From: Asticcacaulis sp.
GTDB taxonomy: Bacteria; Pseudomonadota; Alphaproteobacteria; Caulobacterales; Caulobacteraceae
Length of the DNA: 64,000 bases
Assembly (NCBI GenBank): GCA_024707255.1
Contig: JANQAC010000001.1
Coordinates: 806,001 to 870,000, forward strand
Reading direction: 5' to 3'
In this document: positions 24,254-33,064 of the stretch, piece after piece
How the letters are laid out: every line of letters starts with the position of its first letter
Numbering within the stretch: position 1 is the first letter of the stretch
Position numbers and translations under genes: made by a program
Notes under the pieces: model-generated
What the model was told of the DNA's origin: nothing
Databases searched by the model: none
What the model saw: only the letters and a program-made list of their open reading frames with translations

Positions 24254-25765
24254 TTAGTGTTCCCCGATCACCACCGGCCTGTATCCCCCCTTGCGGCGGA
24301 ACCACAGGATCAGGCCGAGGAAGATCAGGCAGGTAATCACCGGCAACAGGGCCACCTCTTTCAAGGCGTCCTTCTTGGCGCTGCCGGAAAGCCCTTCCAG
24401 CACCGCCTTATCGGCGTCCGGAGCCACGGCCACCTTCGCCTCATCCAGCGCCTTGTAGCGGCCGAATACGCTGACCTTTTCGGTCAGGTACTGTTCGGAC
24501 AAGGTAGTCTGGTGCGTGGCGTCATGCAGCCTCAAACCCTCACGGGTCGAATTATCCTGCGCCGCGCCCAGCAGCACCGAGCCGACAATGCCCGCCGCCA
24601 GCATACCGCCACCGGCCAGCATATTCAGCGTCACCGCGCCGCCCTTGGGGAACTGCTCGGAGGCCACACCCAGCGCCGTGCCCCAGAAGAAGCTCTTGCC
24701 GATGCCGTAGAAGGTGGCCGCCGCGAGAATAGCCAGCCCTGTGGCGCCCGACATCAGGAAGAGCCCCGCCGCCGCCGGGGCCGAGGCCATGGCCAGAACG
24801 CCCAGCGGATTGAGCCACCTGATAAGCGTGCCGGCGAAGATGCGGATGACGAAAACCAGCGCCGAGGTATAGATCAGCACCCAGCCGGCAGCCAGACCGA
24901 GTTTGTTCATTTCCGGTGTCATCAGCGAGGAAATCCAGCTATCGGTGGAGAGCTCGGTGACCGCCAGCGGCATCATTACCAGCACCAGCAGGATGAACAG
25001 CGGCCGCCCCGGCGAACGGGCGAAAAAGGCATAGATCAGGGCCAGCACAGCGGCGGCGCCGAACGACACCACCGGCGACAGGGCGAAGACGCGCCCGACT
25101 TCCAGCATGATCAGAGCCGCCAGGATAAAGGCCGATATGAAACCCGCTTCGCCCAGCATGGTGCGGTAGGACACGCCCGATGCGACGCGCTCGGATACCG
25201 GAAATTTGCGGCCGATCAAAAGCACCGTATAGACCAGCACCGGAATGATCATCAGTCCGACCTTCACTCTCCAGTCGAAGCCGCCGAGGCTATCCAGTCC
25301 CATGGCCAGCAGACCGCCCAGGATCATGCCGCCCGGCCAGGCGGCGTGCAGGCGATTGAGCCATTTCGATTTGTCATGGGCAAAGAGCGTGGCGATCAGC
25401 GGATTGGCGGCGGCCTCCACCGCGCCATTGCCCAACGCCATGATGAAGGTGCCGGCATAGAGCGACCAGTAGCCAGTGGCGGTAAAGAGAAGCCCCAGGC
25501 CGATGATATGGCAGAGCGCCGCGAACCACAGGGTTACCCGGAAACCAATGCGGTCGATGAACAGCGACATCAGCACGATGGTGATCGAGAATGGCCACAG
25601 GCCGACGCCCAGAAGTTCACCCTTCTGTGTCTCCGTCAGGGCGAAATCGACACCCCAGTTATCGATGACCAGCGCGCGCAGAATGAAGCAGAAGGAGGTG
25701 GCGGTAATGGCGGCAAAGGCCGTAGCGAAAAGCCAGCCCTGACCTTTCCGGGTGATCATATCCAT
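24254..25765 (-). CDS. MFS transporter, probable importer for the keto-sugar or glycoside
   Basis: From the ATG at 25765 (AGGGA upstream) the protein has 503 residues and about 12 transmembrane segments, e.g. GWLFATAFAAITATSFCFIL and FSITIVLMSLFIDRIGFRVTL with the usual D-R-x-G-x-R loop. A long soluble insertion (VSVFGRYKALDEAKVAVAPD) precedes the last helix. The open frame extends to 25864, but that extension would overlap the palindromic operator at 25839-25852, so the shorter start is preferred. It is the first gene of the MFS, Gfo/Idh, isomerase operon and probably takes up the product of the periplasmic dehydrogenase/DUF1080 steps. Confidence 0.85.
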   Translation of the reverse strand: MDMITRKGQGWLFATAFAAITATSFCFILRALVIDNWGVDFALTETQKGELLGVGLWPFSITIVLMSLFIDRIGFRVTLWFAALCHIIGLGLLFTATGYWSLYAGTFIMALGNGAVEAAANPLIATLFAHDKSKWLNRLHAAWPGGMILGGLLAMGLDSLGGFDWRVKVGLMIIPVLVYTVLLIGRKFPVSERVASGVSYRTMLGEAGFISAFILAALIMLEVGRVFALSPVVSFGAAAVLALIYAFFARSPGRPLFILLVLVMMPLAVTELSTDSWISSLMTPEMNKLGLAAGWVLIYTSALVFVIRIFAGTLIRWLNPLGVLAMASAPAAAGLFLMSGATGLAILAAATFYGIGKSFFWGTALGVASEQFPKGGAVTLNMLAGGGMLAAGIVGSVLLGAAQDNSTREGLRLHDATHQTTLSEQYLTEKVSVFGRYKALDEAKVAVAPDADKAVLEGLSGSAKKDALKEVALLPVITCLIFLGLILWFRRKGGYRPVVIGEH

Positions 25766-25838
25766 GACAAATTCCCTGCATTTTGGGCCATCACGGATAG
25801 AGCCCCCCGTCCGGCCATTTTTTTGATCGTCAGACATG

Positions 25839-25852
25839 TGTAATCGATTACA
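25839..25852. promoter_or_regulatory. LacI-type operator, perfect palindrome TGTAATCGATTACA
   Basis: This perfect 14-bp palindrome lies 74 bp upstream of the MFS start. It matches the site at 17171-17184 at 13 of 14 positions. It is the best candidate binding site of the LacI regulator at 16122-17126 and would join the two halves of the cluster in one regulon. Confidence 0.7.
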
Positions 25853-25903
25853 GAAAAAATGCAAAGAAAAAGGCAGAACCTAGCGGTCCTGCCCTTTCCA
25901 TTC

Positions 25904-28135
25904 CTACATCGGGCCGCCGCCCGGAGGGCCGCCCCAGCCGCCGGGGCCACGCCGGCCATTCCATTGACCGTCGCCATCCTTGTTGCTGCTGGCGCCGCCC
26001 AGCGTATAGCTGAGGCCGACCATGATGACCTGGCCCTGCAGGCTGCGCGAAGATTCGCTGTAGATCGTATCCGTATCGACGATCGTCTTGAATTTCGCCG
26101 TGCGGAACGGATCCTGCACCGTGACGACCAGCGCCGCCTTCGGCGTCACCTGGTGACGATAGGACAGATTGCCCATGCCGAAAGGCGCGCGATAGCCCTG
26201 GCCGGTCAGTTGCTTGCCGCGGGCGAAATAGCTCAACTGGAAGCGATCCTTTGCTGTGGCCGTATAATCGAAGCTGATACGCCCGCTCAAGGTCGTGGCT
26301 TCGGTATCGCGGGTCTGCGAAGCCGCGTCCAGCTTGGTATAGGCCAGGTTGCCGTTCAGACGCAGGGAGAGCTTCTGCGTCAGCTTGCCATCGAAATTAC
26401 CTTCCAGCCCGCCCGACTGGCTGTCGCCGAAATTGCGCTTGGTGGTCAGCAGAACCTGGGGCGCATCGGGATCGGTTTGCGGCAGGTAATAGCTGTAGTC
26501 GGTGATTTCGTTATCGGTCTTCCGGTAATAGGCGCGGATCTGGTAATTGATCTTGCCCGCGCTCTTTTCATAGCCGGCCTCGAAGGAATCCGTCTCTTCC
26601 GGCTTCAGGTCGGGATTGCCCTGGCTGACATTCTGCTCGTCACGATAGGTGCGGAACGGGTTCAGGTCTTGGGCCTGCGGACGGCGCAGGCGGTGCGAAT
26701 AGGAAAAGCGCAGCTTGGTGCTGTCATTCAGGGCATAGGTGGCAAAGGCGCTGGGGCTGATCTTGGTATAGTTGATATGGCTGGCCGTATCGTCCGTCGT
26801 TATATCCGGATTACCAAAGTTTTCGGTATTGAGATCGAGCGCCTCGGCGCGCAGCCCGCCCTGAACCGTCCACTTTTCGCCGATCGGCTGCTGCCAGGTG
26901 ATATAGGCCGCACTCAGGGTCTGGTCATAGGCAAAATCATTGGTCAGCAGGGCGGCATTCTTGCCCGTGGCGAAGTTGTGGAAGCTGTTATTATCCTGGG
27001 TGATTTGAATGCCGGTGGTCATCTGGGCGTCACCGAACGGCCGGACATAATCGACGCTGAAGACGGCATTGTGGAAGTCGCTCTGCGCAACGCGGGTTTC
27101 GTTATCCGTTGTTCCGTCACTATTGGAATTAACGGCTTCCGTCGTTGTATTGCCGACGGAGCGGCCAAAGCGCAGGTCGGTCTTCAGGCTTTCGCCGGCC
27201 TGCTTGCCGGTGTGGTTCCAGTTCAGGTCGAAGCTGAAATCATCATGCGGACCGGTATTGTGCGAGGTCCGCGTATAGCCCCCCTGATAGGCGCCATCGG
27301 CCCCGTAATTGGCATAGGTTTCCTGGCTGTCATTATCCATCTCGCGGCGCGACCAGGCGACCTGGGAACCGATCGAGTCATTTTCGCCCAGATTGTAATC
27401 GATCCCGGCATTGGCCGAGACATTGTCCATCTTGCCTTCGGCAATGCCCGACTGTTCGGTGGTCGTATCACTCATCAGGTTTTGCGAGACCGAGCCGGAG
27501 CGGTTCGGGCGCTGGTCATGGCGGATACTCAGACCGCCGCTGATCGTGTATTTGCCGGTATTGCGCGCGCCATTGAGCGAGGCATTGTAACGCCCATCAC
27601 CGATATTGGCATTGATCGCGCCGCTGGTGCCGGGCTTGCGGTTCTTGCGCATCACCAGATTGATGATGCCGCCGGAACCTTCCGAGGAAAAAGCCGCGCC
27701 GGGATTAGTCATGACCTCGATGGAATCGATATCGCCCGACGACATGGATTGCAGGGCGCCGGCGCGGTTATCGCCCTGCATCATCACCGACGGCTTGCCA
27801 TCAACATAGACCTGGACATTGGAATTGCCGCGCAGGGTGACATTGCCGGTGGGGTCGACATTGACCGACGGCACCTTGTTCAGCGCATCCGCCGCCGTAC
27901 CGGTCTGGCTGTCGATGTCCTTGGTATTGTCATAGACCTGGCGGTCGATCTTGTTCTGCGCCTTCTTGCCTTCGACGGTTACGGTGGTTGTCGGCGCCTC
28001 ATCCGGCTTTGCCGCCGCATCAGGCGCGGCCTGAGGCGGCGCGGCTTCCTGCGCCATAGCTGGCAAGGTGACGGCGACACAGCCGCAAAGGATCAGGCCA
28101 TAGAGGCCCGTAGTCATGAATTGGGTCGAACGCAT
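25904..28135 (-). CDS. TonB-dependent outer-membrane receptor with an OMP_b-brl_3-type barrel
   Basis: This 743-residue protein has a signal peptide (LYGLILCGCVAVTLPAMAQ) and a Pro/Ala-rich linker. A plug domain follows at ~60-170: TAADALNKVPSVNVDPTGNV, LRGNSNVQVYVDGKPSVMM, DIDSIEVMTNPGAAFSSEGS and GGIINLVMRKN. The rest is a large beta-barrel with many aromatic-ended strands of the outer-membrane beta-barrel-3 type. The C-terminus is unusual: after the last strand (MVGLSYTLGG) comes a soluble tail rich in Gly, Pro and Trp (WGGPPGGGPM), with no terminal Phe. It lies 138 bp upstream of the MFS gene on the same strand, separated by the operator. It may import the oligosaccharide feeding the cluster, but siderophores cannot be excluded. 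Confidence 0.85.
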   Translation of the reverse strand: MRSTQFMTTGLYGLILCGCVAVTLPAMAQEAAPPQAAPDAAAKPDEAPTTTVTVEGKKAQNKIDRQVYDNTKDIDSQTGTAADALNKVPSVNVDPTGNVTLRGNSNVQVYVDGKPSVMMQGDNRAGALQSMSSGDIDSIEVMTNPGAAFSSEGSGGIINLVMRKNRKPGTSGAINANIGDGRYNASLNGARNTGKYTISGGLSIRHDQRPNRSGSVSQNLMSDTTTEQSGIAEGKMDNVSANAGIDYNLGENDSIGSQVAWSRREMDNDSQETYANYGADGAYQGGYTRTSHNTGPHDDFSFDLNWNHTGKQAGESLKTDLRFGRSVGNTTTEAVNSNSDGTTDNETRVAQSDFHNAVFSVDYVRPFGDAQMTTGIQITQDNNSFHNFATGKNAALLTNDFAYDQTLSAAYITWQQPIGEKWTVQGGLRAEALDLNTENFGNPDITTDDTASHINYTKISPSAFATYALNDSTKLRFSYSHRLRRPQAQDLNPFRTYRDEQNVSQGNPDLKPEETDSFEAGYEKSAGKINYQIRAYYRKTDNEITDYSYYLPQTDPDAPQVLLTTKRNFGDSQSGGLEGNFDGKLTQKLSLRLNGNLAYTKLDAASQTRDTEATTLSGRISFDYTATAKDRFQLSYFARGKQLTGQGYRAPFGMGNLSYRHQVTPKAALVVTVQDPFRTAKFKTIVDTDTIYSESSRSLQGQVIMVGLSYTLGGASSNKDGDGQWNGRRGPGGWGGPPGGGPM

Positions 28136-28307
28136 TATGCTGCCTGAAATTTGTATAATCCCCGTCCCTCCCGCATAACGGGTGAAAGCGACCGTTAAAG
28201 GGCGGAACTATTTCTGTAACGCAAAATGTCTGACATTCCGTCGAATGAAAAACATCTGTCTGCGGGGGATATATACGGGCTCCCTGTGAACCGGACCTGA
28301 ACGACCG

Positions 28308-29891
28308 TCAGGGCGCCGTTGCCGCCGTCACATCCAGACGTGACTTCCACGGGTCAGGGATCGCTGTCGGCGTGCCATCCGGCGCAAAATTCATCAGCAC
28401 ATCGGCCTTCGGATCATATTGCGGCCATGCCGGCAGACCATCGCCATTGGGATTGCCGCTTTTGGCGAAATTGGCCCAGTAGCTGTTGGTCTGGTCAGCG
28501 ATCTTCGCATCCGCCGCCGTCAACTTGTCGCCGTACTTGGCCCTGACCGTATCCATGACATAGGGTATTTCCGTGGCGTGCGGCGTGCCGGTCTTCCACT
28601 CCGCCTTCATCGAATCGGCCACATAGGCATAGCGGTATTCATAGCTCGGCACGCCCTGCGTTGCCAGCACCGACGCCACGAAGCGCGCCGGCTCGATCAT
28701 CATCCGGTCCATGCCCATGAAGTAGCGGATGACCTCGACCGGGAAATTGCCCATCGGGTCATAGGCCGCCTTCGCCTCATCTATGTGGCTGCCGAAAGGT
28801 GCAAACGCCGCGTCCTTGGTCTGGGCGAAATTGAAACCGATATCGGCCGAATTGGCGCCAATCATCAGCGGCACCTTGTTATAGCGGCCGGCCAGATAGG
28901 CCGACTGCGGGTCTTCGACAACGATCTTGCCGTCGACCATCGGTCCGCCATAGGTATCGCTCGTCATGTTAGCCAGGTTGAGCTTGTCGACGATCGCCTC
29001 CGCCGGCAGGGCACGCAGTTTCGCCAGGGCCGCAGCGTCCGCGCCTTCGATGCCGTTCTGTTTCGCCAGCGCTACGCCGAGCGCTTCCGACGACGGCACA
29101 TTGGGCAGGTCTTCATGCAAACGGCGCTCGCCCATCAGATTGCCGCGCCCGCCGCCGGACTGCACAATCGCCCTGGTAAATAAACCTTTTGTCAGGGGCG
29201 AGGTCATCAGCATATGGACGCTGCCGCCGCCGGCCGATTCACCGAAGATGGTGACATTGGCCGGATCGCCGCCAAAGGCTGCGATATTGGCCTGCACCCA
29301 TTTCAGCGCCGCGATCTGGTCCATATAGCCGTAATTGCCGAGCAGGCCGTGATCGGCATCGGCCACCGTCAGGGCTGGGTGGCCGAAGAAGCCGAAACGC
29401 CCCAGCCGGTAATTGAAACTAACCATGATGACGCCCTTTTTCGCAAAGGCTGAGCCGTCATAGACCGCCGGCGAAGACCCGCCATTGACGAAGCCGCCGC
29501 CATAGATCCACACCATCACCGGCAGTTTGTTATGACTGCCCGCCGGCCGCCAGACATTGAGCACCAGGCAGTCTTCGGAAGGGCTGGTGCCGAGCGGCGC
29601 GGCATCGCCGCCAAAGGGTTCCTGCATACAGTCATGGCCGTAATGGTCGGCTTTCAGGGGCGTGGTCCAGTGCGCGGCCGGTTGCGGCGCCCGCCAGCGC
29701 AAATCCCCCACCGGCGGGGCGGCAAAAGGAATGCCCTTGAAACTTTCGACACCCTCCGCCGTCATGCCCGATACCGGCCCGCTGGCGGTTTTCACCGGGG
29801 TCTGAGCCAGGGTCGGAAACGCAACAACCGCCGACAGAATTGCCGCGCTCACCAGCGCGCCGCGCATTACAGACGCCATGCCAAATACCAT
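28308..29891 (-). CDS. Secreted type-B carboxylesterase
   Basis: This 527-residue protein has a GGGAGG ribosome site and a signal peptide (VSAAILSAVVAFPTLAQ). It is a full-length carboxylesterase family protein: FKGIPFAAPPVGDLRWRAPQ, SEDCLVLNVWRP, VMVWIYGGGFVNGGSS (oxyanion hole) and VTIFGESAGGGSVH (nucleophile Ser). Candidate Glu and His positions lie further on, the His in GTPHATEIPYV. It is likely periplasmic or exported and cleaves carboxylic esters, perhaps acyl or aryl groups on plant-derived glycans. It has the same orientation as the receptor gene but a 170-bp gap, so co-transcription is uncertain. Confidence 0.87.
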   Translation of the reverse strand: MVFGMASVMRGALVSAAILSAVVAFPTLAQTPVKTASGPVSGMTAEGVESFKGIPFAAPPVGDLRWRAPQPAAHWTTPLKADHYGHDCMQEPFGGDAAPLGTSPSEDCLVLNVWRPAGSHNKLPVMVWIYGGGFVNGGSSPAVYDGSAFAKKGVIMVSFNYRLGRFGFFGHPALTVADADHGLLGNYGYMDQIAALKWVQANIAAFGGDPANVTIFGESAGGGSVHMLMTSPLTKGLFTRAIVQSGGGRGNLMGERRLHEDLPNVPSSEALGVALAKQNGIEGADAAALAKLRALPAEAIVDKLNLANMTSDTYGGPMVDGKIVVEDPQSAYLAGRYNKVPLMIGANSADIGFNFAQTKDAAFAPFGSHIDEAKAAYDPMGNFPVEVIRYFMGMDRMMIEPARFVASVLATQGVPSYEYRYAYVADSMKAEWKTGTPHATEIPYVMDTVRAKYGDKLTAADAKIADQTNSYWANFAKSGNPNGDGLPAWPQYDPKADVLMNFAPDGTPTAIPDPWKSRLDVTAATAP

Positions 29892-29950
29892 GATAGCCTC
29901 CCTTGGTTTTGCTCGTTGGACGGTAGCTTACGCCCGCACACGGCAGGGGG

Positions 29951-30415
29951 TCAATCGGCGATTGCCGCCGCCAGTTCGCCAAGAATGTTCCGCAACTGCG
30001 CCATCCTTTCCGTGCCGATCCGCGCGGAGCATTGCGCCTCCAGATCGAAACTAAGCTCCACCAAGACATCCCACACCTGGCGGCCGCGCGCCGTCAGGAT
30101 GACGAGCTTGGCGCGGGCATCGGTCGGGTCCGGCGCAATGGTGACATAACCGAGATCAGCCAGATTGCCCGCCAAATAGGCCATGCTCTGCTTGGTCATT
30201 TCGGCCAGTTCGGCCAGGTCCGATACGCGCGAGCCTTCCGGCCGGATATAGCGAAACACGCTGGAATGGGCCGGGCGAATGTCGCCGAAACCGCGCGCCG
30301 CCAGTCCGGCATAGACCTTGATCTGCAAGACCTCATACGGCTTGCGCAACAGGGAACCCAGGGTAACGCGGGCTTCGGATATAGTGGTGTTACTCATTTT
30401 TTTATTCTGCCACAT
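29951..30415 (-). CDS. MarR family transcriptional regulator
   Basis: This 154-residue protein has a winged helix-turn-helix: HSSVFRYIRPEGSRVSDLAE, LAEMTKQSMAYLAGNLADLG (recognition helix) and the wing YVTIAPDPTDARAKLVILT. N- and C-terminal helices form the dimer interface. Two starts are possible, 30415 and 30397, neither with a strong ribosome site. It is divergent from a small NTF2-like gene, and a 21-bp inverted repeat (30441-30461) lies between them. It therefore probably represses itself and that gene, releasing DNA on binding a small aromatic or phenolic ligand, as is common in the family. Confidence 0.88.
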   Translation of the reverse strand: MWQNKKMSNTTISEARVTLGSLLRKPYEVLQIKVYAGLAARGFGDIRPAHSSVFRYIRPEGSRVSDLAELAEMTKQSMAYLAGNLADLGYVTIAPDPTDARAKLVILTARGRQVWDVLVELSFDLEAQCSARIGTERMAQLRNILGELAAAIAD

Positions 30416-30440
30416 TGACAGCCTATCTGTCTATATGTAT

Positions 30441-30461
30441 TTAGACAGTCAATCTGTCTAA
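30441..30461. promoter_or_regulatory. Palindromic operator between marR-like and NTF2-like genes
   Basis: TTAGACAG (30441-30448) and CTGTCTAA (30454-30461) form a perfect eight-base inverted repeat around TCAAT. A further half-site CTGTCTA lies at 30427-30433. Its size and position fit a MarR dimer site controlling both divergent promoters. Confidence 0.65.
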
Positions 30462-30487
30462 CTAATGTTATTTGAAGGAGACCTGCC

Positions 30488-30895
30488 GTGATGAATCCCA
30501 CCGCCGCTGAAATCAACCTGGCTGTTGTCGATGCCCACATGAAGGGTGAGGCCACCGATCCGGCCTCGATCATGAACCTTTATGCCGAAGGCATTGTACT
30601 CGACATGCCGAGTCGCGACATGCGGCTGGATACGCTGGAGGCCATAGAGGCCAACTATCGCGCCCTGTTCGGATCGATCGAACTGCTGTCCATGCGACCG
30701 CTTGATCGCTTTGCCACGCAGGACCGCGTGGTCGATGACTGCATCGTCCAGTTCAGAGTGACCGGCAAAGGCTATGCCAAGCTGCCCTTCCCCATCGGTG
30801 CTGTTATCGAACTGCGCCTGTTGCATGTCTTCCAGATGCAGGATGGCAAGATCGCCCGCGAAACCGTCTTCGAGTCGTGGAAGCCGATCCAATAA
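30488..30895 (+). CDS. SnoaL/NTF2-like small protein
   Basis: This 135-residue protein starts at GTG seven bases after AAGGAG; an ATG follows immediately at 30491 and may be used instead. It looks like a single cone-shaped NTF2/SnoaL domain. An N-terminal helix (INLAVVDAHMKGEATDPASI) is followed by NLYAEGIVLDMPSRDMRLD, an antiparallel sheet and the typical ending LRLLHVFQMQDGKIARETVF. Such proteins bind or isomerise small hydrophobic molecules. No catalytic set is clear. It is controlled together with the divergent MarR regulator by the intervening palindrome, and a strong terminator follows. Confidence 0.8.
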   Translation: MMNPTAAEINLAVVDAHMKGEATDPASIMNLYAEGIVLDMPSRDMRLDTLEAIEANYRALFGSIELLSMRPLDRFATQDRVVDDCIVQFRVTGKGYAKLPFPIGAVIELRLLHVFQMQDGKIARETVFESWKPIQ

Positions 30896-30898
30896 AAA

Positions 30899-30932
30899 AG
30901 GCGGCGAAGGTTTCCCTTCACCGCCGGTTTTT
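30899..30932 (+). terminator. Rho-independent terminator of the NTF2-like gene
   Basis: GGCGGCGAAGG (30900-30910) pairs with CCTTCACCGCC (30915-30925, one mismatch) over a TTTC loop. It is followed by GGTTTTTATTT and begins just after the TAA. Confidence 0.85.
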
Positions 30933-31006
30933 ATTTCTACGAACGGAAGATGAAGCTCAGTGGTGAGTCGAGAACCGTTAGCTGACGAGAAGCGGAGCGG
31001 AGCGGA

Positions 31007-31030
31007 GCGTACTAAGTACGTGAGCACCGC
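31007..31030. repeat. Dispersed palindromic element, copy 2
   Basis: GCGTACTAAGTACGTGAGCA contains the palindrome CGTACT-AGTACG type stem and matches the element at 22034-22057. Just before it GCGGA is repeated in tandem. It lies beyond the 3' end of the minus-strand symporter gene. A second hairpin-like run, ATCGTGAAAACGAT, follows at ~31039-31053. Confidence 0.55.
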
Positions 31031-31106
31031 ATCCCCAGTATCGTGAAAACGATACGTAAGAACGTATCTTGGCAGGTGACGGTTCGCAGACCACCGATGA
31101 GCTTCA

Positions 31107-32772
31107 TCACCAGAAGTACCAGTAAAGGCCAACCAGGATCACAATCACGCCGATCGCCAGGGCATTGACCACCGGGGTCGTCTTGAAGCTGACGCCTTCC
31201 AGCGTGAGGGTCGAGACTTCCTTCCTGTTCGGCACCACCAGAGAGACGGCGACGCACAGGCCAAGCGCGATCCAGAAGACCCAACCGACGCGGTTCATGA
31301 ACGGCATGTCCGGCACGGTGGTCGCCATGAAGGCGTTGCTGAAGCCGAGGAAGTCCGGGTGTGTATGCAGGTACGACGCCACGTAGAAGAAGCACGACAT
31401 CAGGAAACCACCGGCCACGGCCGCGAAGGCGCCCGCCGTCGAGCAGCGCTTCCAGAACATGCCCAGCGCGAAGATGACCACGATGCCCGGCGTGAAGAAG
31501 CCGGTGAAATCCTGGATATACTGGAACGCCTGGTCGAAGGAGCCAACCAGCGGCTTGGCGACGATGACGGCGATGATCACCGAAACGACCGCCGCGACAC
31601 GCCCCACCATAACCAGGGTCTTTTCATCGAGGTCACGCTTGAGCGGCGCCACGATATCGATGGTGAAGATGGTGGCGATCGAGTTGATCTTCGAGGCCGT
31701 CGACGAAATGACGGCAAACGTAAGCGCCACGAAGACGAGACCGAGCAGGCCGGTGGGCAGCAGGGTCATCATCTGCGGATAGGCCTGATCCGGCTTCGGC
31801 AGACCGGGCGCCAGGATCAGGGCGGCCATGCCGGGCACGACCACGATCAGCGGCATCAGCAGCTTGAGATAGGCAGCGAAGGCGATGCCCTTCTGGGCTT
31901 CCGTCAGCGACTTGGCGGCCAGGGCGCGCTGGATGATGTACTGGTTGAACCCCCAGTAGGAGATGTTCATGATCCACATACCGCCGACCAGCACGGCAAT
32001 GCCAGGCAGATCCTTGTAATGCTCGGACGACTTGTCGAGAATCATGTGGAAGTGGTCGGGGAAGTCGGCGCGCAGCTTGTTGAAGCCATCAAGGAAGCCG
32101 GTGATATTGGCCTCGCCGCCGATCTTGGAAAGCGTCAGACCGGCGATGATCAGGCCGCCCAGCACCAGAAGGGTCACCTGCACGATGTCGGTCAGGGCCA
32201 CGGCTTTCAGGCCACCCGAAAGCTGATACAGCAGGGCGAAGGTGCCCAGCGCGATCAGCACGGTCAGGGTATCCAGACCGGTCACGGTGGTCACCGCCGT
32301 ACCGCCCAACCACAGGATCGAGGTCAGGTTGACGAAGACGTAGAGGATCAGCCAGAAGACGGCCATCAGGTATTTCACCGATGGGCCGAAGCGGGTCTGC
32401 AGGAAGCCCGGCATGGTCTGGATGCCATTGCGCAGGAAGACCGGCAGGAAGTACTTGCCAACGATGATCAGGGTGATGGCGGCCATCCATTCATAGGAGG
32501 CGATGGCCAGGCCGATCTTGTAGCCCGATCCGGACATGCCGATGATCTGTTCAGCGGAGATGTTGGCGGCAATGAGCGAGGCGCCGATGGCCCACCACGG
32601 CAGGGTGTTGCCGGCCAGAAAATAACCGTTCGAGGTGACCGCCTCGCCCGCCTTGCGGCGCGAGACGACCTGGGCCAGAACGAAGATGGAGACGGCGTAA
32701 AAGAGCACGATCCAGATATCGAGACTTCTTCAGAAAGCTGCTCGCCGGCAGCAGTGAAGCTAAATCAGGCAT
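31107..32772 (-). CDS. Sodium/sugar cotransporter, SSS (SGLT-like) family, frameshifted near its start
   Basis: The main frame, ending at 31107, carries nearly the whole symporter. Landmarks are WWAIGASLIAANISAEQIIG, GIQTMPGFLQTRFGPSVKYL, LLYQLSGGLKAVALTDIVQV, WIMNISYWGFNQYIIQRALA and FFTPGIVVIFALGMFWKRC. These are SGLT-type features. The true start is the ATG at 32772, which has a GAGGGG site and reads MPDLASLLPASSFLKK. One extra base at 32724 breaks the frame just before LDIWIVLFYAVSIFV, the first helix. Removing it gives 554 residues, the usual length. It is probably a sodium-coupled glucose or galactose importer, consistent with the nearby glucosidase and Entner-Doudoroff genes. Confidence 0.82.
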
Positions 32773-32913
32773 GTTTCCCCTCTTGGGCGCGTCGGATAAC
32801 GCCCGTGATTTATATTATCATACAATTGACACAGCTTTTAGGCTGAATCAATCCCGAAATCCCAACAGGTGAAACGGCGACGATTGAACTCGCCGCTCTG
32901 TTCTATCACATTC

Positions 32914-33042
32914 GCCTCCCCCACTTGTGGGGGAGGTGGCATTTGCGCAGCAAATGACGGAAGGGGCAATTCAACCGACAGAGGCCCCGCCCACCATCGC
33001 AAGCGATGGTCCCCCCTCCCCATAAATGGGGAGGGCGAAATC
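32914..33042. repeat. Intergenic CTCCCC/GGGGAG inverted-repeat element
   Basis: The gap between the symporter and the glucosidase holds CTCCCCCACTTGTGGGGGAG and, 80 bp on, CTCCCCATAAATGGGGAG, with ACCATCGCAAGCGATGGT between them. Each is a perfect or near-perfect hairpin. Related blocks occur at 38100-38240, 53978-54052 and 63252-63376. The rest of the ~290-bp gap holds no gene. Confidence 0.7.
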
Positions 33043-33064
33043 TAAATCACTTCTCCGACTGAAA

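Noticed and set aside
24212..25843. A 543-residue plus-strand frame opposite the MFS gene, and similar long frames at 31359-32846, 32..35 kb and 41796-43304
   Set aside because: High GC suppresses stop codons on the opposite strand. These frames are rich in Arg, Gln, His and Gly, show no motifs, and lie entirely within recognised genes.
25859..28147. A 762-residue plus-strand open frame opposite the TonB-dependent receptor
   Set aside because: It is the antisense shadow of a well-recognised receptor gene. It has no ribosome site, no domain, and a composition (Ile/Arg/Gly/Ala-rich) that mirrors the sense codon bias.
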